32,758 bases of DNA from Pleurotus djamor (lineage: Eukaryota > Basidiomycota > Agaricomycetes > Agaricales > Pleurotaceae). The first letter of the stretch is position 1, and each line of letters starts with the position of its first letter. The stretch spans positions 1-32,758 of the forward strand of contig JAPEVF010000510.1 of NCBI GenBank assembly GCA_029747585.1. Direction: 5' to 3'. Below, piece after piece: positions 1-9,507 of the stretch. The position numbers and the translations under genes were made by a program. Under the pieces are notes generated by a model. The model did not search any database and had not been told where the DNA came from. It was given only the letters and a program-made list of their open reading frames with translations.

Positions 1-15
1 CCAGTCTAGAGGCAT

Positions 16-1371
16 ATGGATCTCTCAAGCTTTGATCGAGATCCTTCACAATCGTCAAGTAAGAATATCTTTCGCTCCTTGTATCTGCCTTTCCTTTTGA
101 CTGATTATCATGTGGATATTTAGTGCGCAACAGATTCCCAAATGAAATTTGGAACGCGATCGCTGTTGAGCTTGGTTTTCCGAACCGCAACATCATCCAT
201 CCTCTCCTTCTCGTGTGTCGAGATTTGTATAGCTTGGCTGTACCGCTTCTATATGAGTACATCCAGGTGGTGGGTCGCCAGTATACAACCTCTGGCACAG
301 CCTACGCCTCGACAAAAGTGTACTGGTTTTCCATCGATCGCCTGCTACAAACGTATCTCAACGACCCCCAGTTGGCAGCGATGACGACTACTTTTACCGT
401 TCGAAGCAAGGAACAATACTTCGAGGGCCTGGTGAGAAGTCTCCGCGGCATTCTTCCTTGTCTGTCCAACCTCCGTCGCCTTGCCATTTCGCCGGTACTC
501 AGTGACCTGCAACTATTACGCTTGGTCTCTCCTTCCGCCCCCTTGACGCACTTGACTGTCATGAGTCTTCATGACGTTGATTACATTGAGGAGGTCGTAC
601 AGGGTCACCCGACCACACTCACCTTTCTACGCATGCCACATCATTATTCCTCCCCTTGTCCACCAGCTTTCGTTACCCCGTGGCTGGCGTCACTGGAAGG
701 ACCTCTCAAAATTTTGGACGCTCACTCCCTTTCTCGTTCGTCACGACTTGAGCACCTGTCCTTCCGATATGATGATCAGTATTATCCGGAGAACGNTTTT
801 TGCTAATCTCCGAACGCTGGAGGTAGAGGTCATGGATAGAACGGGACTCGTTAAGATAGCTCCGTTTCTCACCAAGGTGGAGCTATTTTCGTGCCCGTTT
901 CACAACGCCATTGTGAGCAAAGTTTACTCAGATCCACCAGTTCCATCATACTCACTCCATCACCGCGTCGCATCACACCTAGTTTCTCTCCCGCCCTGAT
1001 CTCCTTATCATACCGTCAAAAGTTCTCAAGTATCTCCGCTTTTCGGGAATTATGAATGGTCAGCAGCCGGCGTTTGCTGAGTTTTTCTTCAATAAATCGA
1101 TGTCGCTGCGCGTTATTGATTTCGTCCCACTTACGCCGGATATCACTGTTCGGTTTACGCGAGGAAAGGAGGATCCTGTTACCATCCTTACCCCTCGTTC
1201 GGACTCCCATTTCATATCATGGTGGCAACCTCTCTTGGATGGCTTGGTCAAGGAGGGTGAGTAGTCTAACATTCCTTATTCACGTCGTGAAATTAGACTA
1301 AGCATTGTCGCTCAGGTGTGGAATTTGACTCACGGTTGGGGAGCGCGATGTCTCCCTCTTCCGCGGCGTAA
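16..1371 (+). CDS. F-box protein, array family copy F1 (4 exons)
   Basis: Exons 16-58, 124-912, 983-1256 and 1316-1371, joined by GT-AG introns of 59-70 bp, give about 386 residues. The structure was set by aligning F1 with two paralogues at 21.1 and 27.4 kb, which share the start MDLS and every splice phase. An F-box-like helix follows exon 1 (RFPNEIWNAIAVELGF, then HPLLLVCRDLYSLAVPLLYEYI, about residues 17-60). Next comes an LRR-like region (LSNLRRLAISP, NLRTLEVEV) and a conserved C-terminal block with DFVPLTPDITVRFTRGKEDP. F-box proteins bind Skp1 and present substrates to SCF ubiquitin ligases; the target is unknown. The N at 796 sits before five T's and breaks the frame. Dropping it restores VFANLRTLEVEV as in the paralogues, so I treat it as an assembly artefact. 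F-box family assignment is from motif and architecture only. Confidence 0.8.
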
Positions 1372-1639
1372 AGCATTCCTGTAGGGCTATGATTCTCAAC
1401 GGTATCTGTAGATGCTGGGCCGTAGCGCGAAGGGCTATCACGATTTTGAATAAATGATAACCGGAAATTGACCGGAAAGGTGAAACTCTGCCAGAATCTG
1501 CTTGGACCACCAACCAACAATGAGCTACCACAGGCCACACAGAAGTGGTATAAGATATTCATGTTTGGACGCTTCGATGCGTTCATTCCTTTCCCTCTCA
1601 CTCTCAACACATCGCACACCCGGAAGACACTCGATCACC

Positions 1640-2125
1640 ATGCAGACCGAAGGTTCAACCGTCCGACAGTCGAACACAAACCCTAGTTCTGCACCTGCGA
1701 AAGAATTCTCCCCAAGGGTATATCCATCAAGCGAGTACTACGTTGGACACAACCGTTTCAACTCTCAACAATACATGCCTCTCCCGCCACTCAAGGAAAT
1801 CCTCGGGGACTACCTCCATTTACCGATCCCTCCTCGTCTTGTATTCCGACCGCTCGAAGTCGGCTTTGGACGCGACCGAGGAGCAAGCACTGAGAGTCGT
1901 GCCAGCGAGACCACAGATGTGCACGCGTCGAGTACTGAAAATGCGACACAGTGGCATGCATCACAAGAAGGTCGAATGACGAGGTATCGAGGGGAGCTGG
2001 TTACCCGCAGATAGCCTACTGAGAAGCCCAAGCCCAGGTATCTTCTGAGTAGGCGTATGCTCAGGCTCAATCTGGATGAAGAACGTAGCGATGGCTCCGC
2101 ATCACGTAAACGTTGGCACGACTAG
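1640..2125 (+). pseudogene. A-family relative on the + strand, interrupted by an in-frame TAG
   Basis: The frame opens at a CACCATG context and reads 124 residues to TAG at 2012-2014. The same frame then continues for 36 more residues to TAG at 2123-2125. The core LPPLKEILGDYLHLPIPP matches the LPGIRRVLGDILDVPVAP core of the acidic A proteins. The segment after the stop, RYLLSRRMLRLNLDEE, resembles their C-terminal helix AMFLRGLRLLQ. I therefore read it as one gene with a nonsense change, although readthrough or a sequencing error is possible. No splice-site pair that removes the stop keeps the downstream frame. It lacks the long Asp/Glu-rich N-terminus of A1-A4; an in-frame ATG at 1520 would add 40 residues. 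Function unknown. It follows F1 in the same direction by about 270 bp. Confidence 0.45.
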
Positions 2126-2572
2126 CGCCACAAGGGTGGATTTGATGGATACTTCCTAGAATAAGCCGTACTCTATATCATATATACCTCTGTGGTATCA
2201 GGCTTTTCTGTAACTGCTCGGCTGTACTGAGAAAGAAAAAAGACGAGTATTATCGTCTGATGAGAGCCTGAGCTCTCTGATCCTCAGTCTACCGATGTGT
2301 GTCAAAGCCCCTGAGGTCATGTGGCCTTCCGTCGAGATCACCTGATGTTGAAAATTCTTGAGGCATGGGCAGGCGTGGGCCGTTGCCAAACATTCTGTTC
2401 CCAACGACATCGTCATCACATCAAATGTCTTGCATATGATACACTCTCGCTGATACATGCAGGCTATCTCATACAACATTCAAACCAAACAAATCCAAGA
2501 GAACAACAGAATAACTATACAACAGCCAAGTCCGAGGTGATGAGTTTGCCTTGACGGCGACGTGGACCCATC
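2126..2572. other. Gene-free stretch between the A-like gene and A1
   Basis: The 3' flanks of a + strand and a minus strand gene converge here. A 93-codon minus-strand ORF (2198-2479) has no paralogue in the array and no recognisable motif. I see nothing else supportable. Confidence 0.5.
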
Positions 2573-3238
2573 CTAGTTCAATAGGAATGAGATAGAAGCG
2601 CGTCCGTTAGAGCCAGATACACTGGAGGCTGAGGACCTCGGCTCGGGTGCTTGGAGCAGACGCAACCCACGCAGGAACATGGCCAAATCTTCGTGGTCGT
2701 CTTCATCCGAGTCGCACTTGTTGTCGGAATCGCACGAATCCTCATTGTCCGTATCAACCTTCTTGGAGAAGACGGGCTCCCATTGCAGCGCGGGCTTAGG
2801 CGCGACTGGAACATCGAGGATGTCCCCAAGGACCCGTCGGATCCCTGGAAGTGTGGGTTTCTCGCCGAACTGGTTATCGAACCACCGGGACTTGTCTTGG
2901 TCGAAATTATCGGTGTATCCATATGGGTAGACGGACGAAAGCACAACGCGGACAGCCGATGGACAAGGTGAGTTGTGCTCGTCGTTGTCGTCTGCCGATT
3001 CAGCTTCTGAATCTGTTTCGGTCCAGCAGTCTTGATCAGAGTCGATGTCGCCGATATAGCCCACGACACCTGTGACCTCTTCGTCGCTGCTTTCGGTCTC
3101 GTCGTACTCGGATACGTTGTCTTCGCTATAGCTGATGCTATCGCTATCGCTATCATATCCCGTATCGTGGTGTGGGGAACTGGAACCAACGAGATCCTGA
3201 CGTTCCGCGTCGTTGATCATGCTCGGGTACGTGTTCAT
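2573..3238 (-). CDS. Acidic protein A1 (array family A)
   Basis: A single coding exon of 221 residues beginning MNTYPSM. Residues 1-95 are very rich in Asp, Glu and Ser (YDSDSDSISYSED, DETESSDEE, TETDSEAESADDND) and predicted disordered. A conserved half follows with VLSSVYPYGY, DQDKSRWF, NQFGEKPTLPGIRRVLGDIL and VPVAPKP. A second acidic run and a C-terminal helix EDLAMFLRGLRLL close the protein. No signal peptide or membrane segment is visible. Three further copies lie at 19.8, 22.6 and 26.0 kb, all on the minus strand. The ATG is preceded directly by a splice acceptor AG (5'-leader intron 3239-3310) in the three full copies, which fixes the start. The family is not one I recognise. A 203-codon ORF in another minus-strand frame overlaps the gene and is probably a composition effect. 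Confidence 0.75.
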   Translation of the reverse strand: MNTYPSMINDAERQDLVGSSSPHHDTGYDSDSDSISYSEDNVSEYDETESSDEEVTGVVGYIGDIDSDQDCWTETDSEAESADDNDEHNSPCPSAVRVVLSSVYPYGYTDNFDQDKSRWFDNQFGEKPTLPGIRRVLGDILDVPVAPKPALQWEPVFSKKVDTDNEDSCDSDNKCDSDEDDHEDLAMFLRGLRLLQAPEPRSSASSVSGSNGRASISFLLN

Positions 3239-3747
3239 CTTCGTTGAAGGAATATCAATGATTTAAACCTCTGGCAAAAATACTCAAGTGCAATCGAGCC
3301 TCGAACGTACCTCGTTATTGGTGGAAGATTGCAACGGTTTGAAATTGCGAATGTGGTGGTTGGTGGTTCAGAAAGGTGGTTGAGCCACTCAACCACGAGT
3401 CGCCCATTGTTCGCTCCTTTCGATCGGAGTCGGAGATAATCAAGCTTGGGCCGTTTCGCAAATTTCCATGTATGTCTTCACATGACCGCGACGTCTTGTC
3501 TTCCCCTATAGCGGTGTCTCTAGACTCTCAATCATCCTAAGGATGAATGGGTGCGATACTAGGATCGCGTGACCAAGACAGAAAGACCACCATGGTAGGC
3601 TCTCTCTGTTCATGATAAGCATTACCCCGCTCACGTACCCCGGCAATGCAAATTCAACATGTCAATGCTTGGGACAGGAAACGCAATACACCAGACGGTA
3701 TACTCTATCTCTCCTTCGCCCTCCGCTCATGATACCCACACTACTTC
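3239..3747. promoter_or_regulatory. A1 leader/promoter region, diverged copy of the A-F shared region
   Basis: Homologous to the intergenic regions upstream of A2 and A4, clearly so to about 3480 and patchily beyond. It holds a 5'-leader intron of A1 on the minus strand (3239-3310, GTACG...AG) and the inverted repeat at 3376-3396. Unlike A2 and A4, no F gene follows on the + strand; the GDSL relic is there instead. The original partner was therefore lost or moved. Confidence 0.5.
3376..3396. repeat. Inverted repeat in the A1 leader
   Basis: GTGGTTGAG and CTCAACCAC form perfect 9-bp arms around a 3-base CCA loop. The same palindrome is perfect upstream of A4 (26780-26800), has one mismatch upstream of A2 (20551-20571), and is decayed upstream of A3. 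Confidence 0.6.
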
Positions 3748-4767
3748 AGCTCAACCACGTTCCCCATTGGCTGTGATTCCCAGCAATCAAGGCTCCCATT
3801 TCCCTGGCGACGATCCTCAAGGCTTGTTCACTGGGATGACCAGTTTGGTACCTATATAGTCCTTGTAAGCCAGTCATTTTGCATTCCCACACCGTCTCTT
3901 AAAACAGATAACTATCTCTCGCAGCTCCCTTCGCGCCGTCAGAGTAGATGGTTCCTCTCACGTTCGGCGCAATAGTCCCGTTCAGGTATAGCTTTGGCTG
4001 GGTGAACATGTCGACAAATAAACCGTAACTGTCAAAGAGTGCTGGCGATGATTCATTCGATGCGTCGAATTGATCCGTCGTTTCAGGATCTTACCAATAT
4101 GGGCATCTTCCAGGCAAAACGCTAGCTTTTTCAGCTTCAGCTTCGCAATTTCATTCCCGGACACGACCAATTCTCTCATGAAGATATTTCCGTAATACAG
4201 CGGCGAGAGTTCGAGGGGTAGAATCTGGATGGTCCGATGTGAGTTGCTTGCGTTTGCGTCACTTTGACATGCTACTTACGTTTTGGAAGATGAAATTCCG
4301 TGCCCCGCTGTAGTACAAGGTTGTCAACCAGTTGATGGAGCAGTCAATTACATCGACGATTGTCGCTTTACTCTGTCCGGTGAGAAGCGAGTGGGAGCCA
4401 ACATCGTTTGTGCCGATCCAGAGTGTGTATACGGTGCTGGCTGAATTAACCTGGAAGGTACCGTTTGATTTTCCCATAAAGTAGCTGGGTAGCTCATCTT
4501 CGAACACAGATGGAGATGGAAAAGTGATGTTGGCTGAGCACGTCGCCGCAGCTTTCGCGAACGGATGCAACTTCACACCCGTTCGCCCTGCAACATAGAT
4601 CGGCCAGGCGGTACTGTCTGGCCCTGCACCTTTTATCCTTTTATCACGAGGTCTGTGTATGCATCGCCAAAGGTGACCAAGTCTGTGATCTGCCCGGGTG
4701 CTACACCGCTCCCAAGGACGAGTCTGACCAGTAACAGTGACCCAAGAATCGACGCGAACATGTGCAT
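3748..4767 (-). pseudogene. GDSL-family esterase (CE16-like), inactivated
   Basis: Secreted carbohydrate-esterase-type GDSL hydrolase remnant. It opens with MHMFASILGSLLLVRLVLGS, a plausible signal peptide. Block I reads VTFGDAYTD where the family has GDSYTD, so the nucleophile Ser is Ala (GCA). An 8-bp tandem duplication at 4630-4645 then shifts the frame; with one unit ignored, the frame runs on through AWPIYVAG, AATCSANITF and the strong family block YTLWIGTNDVG. Exons end at 4280 and 4095, with introns of 55 bp (4225-4279) and 53 bp (4042-4094). The third exon carries LFDSYGLFVDMF, then meets a stop near 3900. The final block HPSEQALRIVAREMG survives at about 3750-3830, but the usual Asp before the catalytic His is absent (QTGHPS in place of the usual DELHPS). 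Several independent lesions make it dead. Family assignment is firm; its past substrate is unknown. Confidence 0.8.
4630..4645. repeat. 8-bp tandem duplication that frameshifts the GDSL gene
   Basis: CTTTTATC occurs twice in direct succession on the + strand. On the coding (minus) strand it duplicates eight bases after TDLV, and removing one unit rejoins the signal-peptide exon to the AWPIYVAG frame exactly. Confidence 0.75.
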
Positions 4768-6708
4768 GAGTGAGTAAGGTGTTTGACTGGTTGAGAGTGC
4801 TGACCATCCCCTTTTGTAGGTAACGAACATGAGACCACTAGCCGTTCAAGTGCCTACCAACATACATCGCATCGAAAACTAGTGGCCCTTCTTTCAATAT
4901 ATATATCAGTCTAGAATATTGATGGAAGGACAATGCGACTTCAAGGCTAGGAATTGTGAACACACTGGTGCGTTCTCCTTCACTTTACTTCAAGTTGCTG
5001 AAATGGAACCGCACTGATCCATCTCACTCCCTTCAACCCTTCATGCGGACGGACTTCTAGTCGGCGTCACGCAACATACTCTTTCCCTCAGACCGCCCCG
5101 TGGTGTATGCGGCTTGTCTTAGGCTTTGACATGCCGCAGCGAAGCGAAGCCCATTTGGGGAACGAGAAGTCTTTCGGCCATGGCGTCAATGATGGGCTAC
5201 TTATCACTCACTAAGCTTTGATATATCAGATACCACTACAGAAGAGCACTAAGTCGCCATACTTGTCCTTGCACAGCTTTCATCCGACATCCTTCAGGTC
5301 AAACATCGCGCAAAATACGTTACTTGCGAATTCGTACATGGGCAGGACAATTCTCTCAGCTCCTACATCACAAGCTGTGGTACTCATGTCACCAATCCAC
5401 AGTCTATCGGTTTGGCAGCGCTCGGATACGAATTGCAAACCGTCAGTCTCCCCCCAACACTCTACTCTACTCCGGGCGTTTTTGATACTAATATCACAGC
5501 ACGGTGAACTTCGAAATCCAAAATTGTTTAGAATATAAACAGTTCACAAGTCCAACTTGGACTTAGTTTGGAAGGTTCGGCTCGAGAAAACCAAGCCCGA
5601 AGTTTCGACTCCTCGAAGGGATCTGAAAGGAAGCGTGTGTTGTGTGGCCGTCGTCTCGCACACCATCCACACAGTCACGGACAGTCATAGAATCGGAGTC
5701 CACAAGCGGCTTGGTGCGAACTACCTACACCTCTTCCTCTCACTCATCACCTTCAAAATAATTTTAATCTATTGCTCTACAGACTCAACAGTTGACTAGG
5801 GAAATCTCCGTCATCCAACATGTCCTCATGATAAGAACTCACTAGCACTGCTTGAGCCGATTTCACTGCGGTTTACGGGTACGTTCACCAATTCTCCCTC
5901 ATCACTAATGATTTACTACTTTATTGTCCAATCTTTGTCGTTGACTGAAGGCTCCATCAACAATAGCCAACAGCATCTCGCGCCGGAAGCAGACAAGTTC
6001 CTCGTCCGGTTTATCCCAGTATCATGCCGTTGAAGTACAAGAATTTCTGCGAATTCGAGGAAACCCATCGTGGCCACAAAATTTGATGTCGCTGCTACAC
6101 GAGTACGGAATCAACAAGACATTCTGATTGGTATTCCGACCCGTTGACATCCCACATCGAAGCTCTACGCCTGGCTTCAGAGACACTCGCGTTGACTCCC
6201 AGATGCTTTAGAAACTGGCAGCAAGTTCCTGACACCTCGACCGTCGCTTTTCGGGAATCACTACCTCCATCGAATATACCTTGTCAACTACGCTTGCTTC
6301 AACACATCGCCCCGCGCGTGTACCTGCTGTCGCTTCTGGATAGTGTTGAAGGTAGTGCGCACTGCCGAAAGGTGGAGTCTTCAACCGCGTCTTGATCGAA
6401 GGTTGGGAAGCTCGAACTAGTAAGCGGGACTACGGCGGTGATTCCACGACCAGTATGGGGTGACGAACGCGGTTGCATGGGTGGCCAGTAATGACAATGA
6501 GCGCTCATGCTTTCCTTGCGTACGTCCAGAATCCATTCGAACATTCTGTGTTTCCCACCTCGCCATGATTAGCTTTGATCCACACCTAAACATAACGCAT
6601 CGACTCGATACATGCCTTCCTTTACATAAGGCTCAGTCACAAGGCTACTTATAAGACCGGAACGTGATTCTCACAACCATCGCATCAGACACCCACCTCG
6701 TCCCCATC
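4768..6708. other. Long gene-free stretch upstream of M1
   Basis: Nearly 2 kb without a supportable gene. Two weak protein-like fragments exist on the + strand. One at about 5247-5480 reads SYITSCGTHVTNPQSIGLAA and has a GTCAGT donor. One at about 5948-6127 contains VEVQEFLRIRG. Neither has a start codon in place or a paralogue here. A TATA-like TATAAG at 6650-6655 belongs to M1. Confidence 0.4.
6650..6655 (+). promoter_or_regulatory. TATA-like element of M1
   Basis: TATAAG lies 59 bp upstream of the M1 ATG, a position similar to the GATAAA element of the other M copies. Confidence 0.4.
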
Positions 6709-7424
6709 ATGTTGCTTCGCATCCTTCTGAAGAACATCATACTCGTCACGACGGCAGCAGCGTACCACTTAGGGGTGACTCCGCCGAACCCTCTAGTTGA
6801 AGAGAAGGATCGTCAGGCAAAAGGATTTTTCGAAGGACGGGCTATACACATGCTCAACGTGAAGAAGGTCAGTCAACCTTACTCAGGCTTTGAAAGGTGC
6901 TCACCTGAAATGCATAGGCGATCATATGGTCGTTCATCCTCTTGGAAATCTACTCGTCCCTTCACAACGCACCGGCGAACAGCCTGCGAACCCTGCCCAG
7001 CTCCACACCAGCCTTCCTCATTGGGGCATCGTTGGCAGTTGCGGGGAGTCTTCTACGTCTCTGGTGTTACAAGACGCTTGGAAAGCTATTCGACTTTCAA
7101 TTCCGTATCCACCCCGACCACAAGCTCATCACCTCAGGACCATACAGTTACGTTCGTCACCCAAGCTATCTTGGTGCCTTTGCAATGCGTCTGGGCGTAG
7201 CAATGGTGGTGTTCGCTCCCGGGTCGTGGATGATGGAGTTTGGCCAGTTGCATATTCTCAGTATTCTCGCTGGAGGGTTTTGGTGCGTGGACGAAGCCTT
7301 TGTGATCATCATGCTGTGGAAGAGAATGCGAGCGGAGGATGAAGGATTGAGGAAGAAGTTCGGCAACGAATGGGATCAGTTCGCACAGACGGTACCGTAC
7401 CGCCTTGTACCTGGTTTATACTAG
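6709..7424 (+). CDS. ICMT-like protein-S-isoprenylcysteine O-methyltransferase, copy M1
   Basis: Two exons (6709-6867 and 6918-7424) with a 50-bp phase-0 intron encode 221 residues. The protein is hydrophobic with several membrane-spanning stretches. It carries the family signature: KTLGKLFDF, DHKLITSGPYSYVRHPSY, and the C-terminal FGNEWDQFAQTVPYRLVP. In the known family (yeast Ste14, human ICMT) the ER-membrane enzyme uses S-adenosylmethionine to methylate the carboxyl of a prenylated cysteine left after CaaX processing; its substrates include Ras/Rho proteins and farnesylated fungal pheromones. The length is slightly below Ste14. The start is MLLRILLKN at the 5' end of the hydrophobic helix, matching the other copies. 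It is followed head-to-tail by M2. No lesion is visible. The exact substrate cannot be read from sequence. Confidence 0.85.
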
Positions 7425-7817
7425 ACATCAAGGGCGTTTTGAGACCGTACGAAAAGTCGCAACCTCGGAGTAGACCGAGAGATCGGCGGTTGAACATGGA
7501 ACACTCGGAGCTGTCCATAGCCATGTGGACGGTGTACATACCTCGTGAATTAGACTTCCTTCCATCAATCATTTTTACCTTCGCCTTGCTCAGTTAACGG
7601 GGCTCATGTACCATATCTACGGCTCCGATTCGAAGCCCGAGCGGAAATCAATTTTGGCTGAGATCTCTACGACGCCGTCGTTTAAAATTGGATGAGAGTT
7701 GTAGAGTAAAGTCAAACCCACCATGAGACTCCAATAGTACTCTAGATGAGCCTGGAGAAACGATGAAACCAGGGAGAAAATGGCTACTCACTAATCGATA
7801 TCAGCCACCCGACGACA
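7425..7817. other. Spacer between M1 and M2
   Basis: Holds the M1 3' flank and M2 promoter. CGATGAAACC at 7761-7770 is the M2 version of the GATAAA-type element found 45-57 bp upstream of several M starts. No gene is seen. Confidence 0.45.
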
Positions 7818-8576
7818 ATGGTGTTTACGCATGTCCATATTCTCCCGCTCTTGAAATCGTTTCTCGTGTTAGCCACTGCGATGGGATTCCACTTGACGGC
7901 GACGCTACCTAACCCTCTAGTCATGGAGGATGAGCGGCGGACGATAGGGATTTTCGAACGAACGGTACAGTGCCAGGTGCTATCCCTTCGGGTGAGTAAA
8001 ATGGTTGCTTCAAGTTCATTTGCGGTGATAAACAAATACTGACCAAAATTGATAGGTATTCGTGTGGGCCGCCGCCGCCGCCGCCATGAACTCATTTCGT
8101 CGTTCTAAACGCTACCAACCAGCGATCAAGGCATCCATCATTTACCCCGACCCTTGATCTTCGGCGCAGCGATGGTTATTTCCGGACGCCTCTTGCATCT
8201 CTGGTGCTTCAAGACTCTTGGAGAACTGTTCGACTTCGAATATCGCATCCACACCGACCACAAACTCGTCACCTCAGGTCCATATAGATCCGTTCGCCAA
8301 CCCAGTTACACCGGCTGGTTTTCAATGGTCATTGACGTGACGTTGGTTCTGTTCACTCCCAGGTCCTGCTTGAGAGGAAACCATGACGGAGTGTTGGATT
8401 GTGCCTTAGGAAGGGGCGTTGCTACGACGTATTGGTGTATTCAAGCGGTTGTGATGATCACCATGCTCTGGATCCGAATGCATGCCGAAGATGGGGGGCT
8501 ACAGGAGAGGTTCGGTGAGGAATGGGATGGATTTGCAGAGAGAGTACCGTACTGCCTCGTACCGGGCATATATTAG
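7818..8576 (+). pseudogene. ICMT-like copy M2, frameshifted
   Basis: Exon 1 (7818-7991) is open and typical (GFHLTATLPNPL, ERRTIGIFERT). After a 64-bp intron, exon 2 begins VFVW and then runs into a (GCC)6 tract. Comparison with M1 and M3 shows the family sequence jumping frame three times within about 100 bp: at the GCC tract, after ELISSF, and before LIFGAAMVISG. Reading in one frame meets a stop at about 8154. The remainder (LWCFKTLGELFDF to ERVPYCLVPGIY, stop 8574-8576) is open, but the RHPSY motif reads RQPSY and a short insertion follows the SCLRG segment. The three indels sit in short repeats, so base-calling errors are possible; the His-to-Gln change argues for true decay. Confidence 0.75.
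8068..8085 (+). repeat. (GCC)6 microsatellite in M2 exon 2
   Basis: Six perfect GCC units encode poly-Ala immediately after the conserved FVW start of exon 2, where the paralogues have a single ATTMME-like stretch. One of the M2 frame changes maps here. Confidence 0.8.
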
Positions 8577-9507
8577 AGTAGAAAGCGAGGGCTTGATGAA
8601 TGGGAGGTTAGCGGTTCCTTGGGAGAAAGACGCGGACGTAGATTCTAATGCTTACTGTTTCTTCTCAGGTTTCGAATCATCATGTGGCCCTGACGGTGGA
8701 GTTCCTTGAGGTAAGTATCAGAGGCCCCGTTTCTCTGTGAATCTGAGGAGCGTCCTTTTCTTCTAAGGTCACCACCTTCTGGGATAACTCTAAACCTACG
8801 CGGCTGTTATTCGTCTTCTGGACCGTTGTTTCGTTTGCCTAGCTCGATCGCAAGGAAGACCCACGGATGAGAGTTACAACTGTGGATTCATGAGTCCCCC
8901 TCGGCCAAGCGGTGATCAGCGATAGGTGCATCAAAAGGTTTGACAATCGTCCAGAGCACAGTGGAGTAATTCCGCCGAGTTATTCTCGAAAAAAGGTGAC
9001 CAACAAGACAAGAGCCTCGAGCAAAAGAACAACGAGGAAGGAGGAGTCTTTGACTACGGCGGATTTTTGAGTCTCGGTTCGAAGCTCAAGACAAGGAAAC
9101 GACACAAGATTTGCGCGGATGGTGTCGTGGTCGATCATACAATAGCACGAACATTAGTTCCCATCAGTTAGAGCATCGAGCGTTTCTCCAGTGGCTCGAC
9201 AAAAAGGAAAGGTGGTCGGAGAATTGGGTTGAAAGTGGCCCAGAAAATTGGTGTTCATGCGCTCATGGGAGGAAGGAGGTGGGAGGCTATACTGCAATCG
9301 TTTCGTTGTGTCACATCTTAGTAGCGTCGTAGCTGGGCCAGTATCTCTTTGTTAGTCGTCTAGAGGAAGGACGGGGATGGAGGAGGATTGCTTCACGATG
9401 GCAAAATTAGTCAAAGAAAAATTGTGCGCTGCATTACTCAAGTATAGCTTCGCATGCGGAGGACCATGACTGTGTGATAGATTGAACGGGAAGAGGGAAT
9501 ACATACG
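8577..9507. other. Gene-free stretch after M2
   Basis: No homology to the 3' flanks of M3, M4 or M5 is apparent, and no ORF has recognisable motifs. The left limit of the possible GTPase relic is uncertain and may extend to about 9350. Confidence 0.4.

Noticed and set aside
2198..2479. 93-codon minus-strand ORF downstream of A1
   Set aside because: Not kept downstream of A2 or A4 and without recognisable features.
5218..5538. 106-codon + strand ORF
   Set aside because: A different frame of the same stretch looks equally protein-like, neither has a convincing start, and no paralogue exists here.
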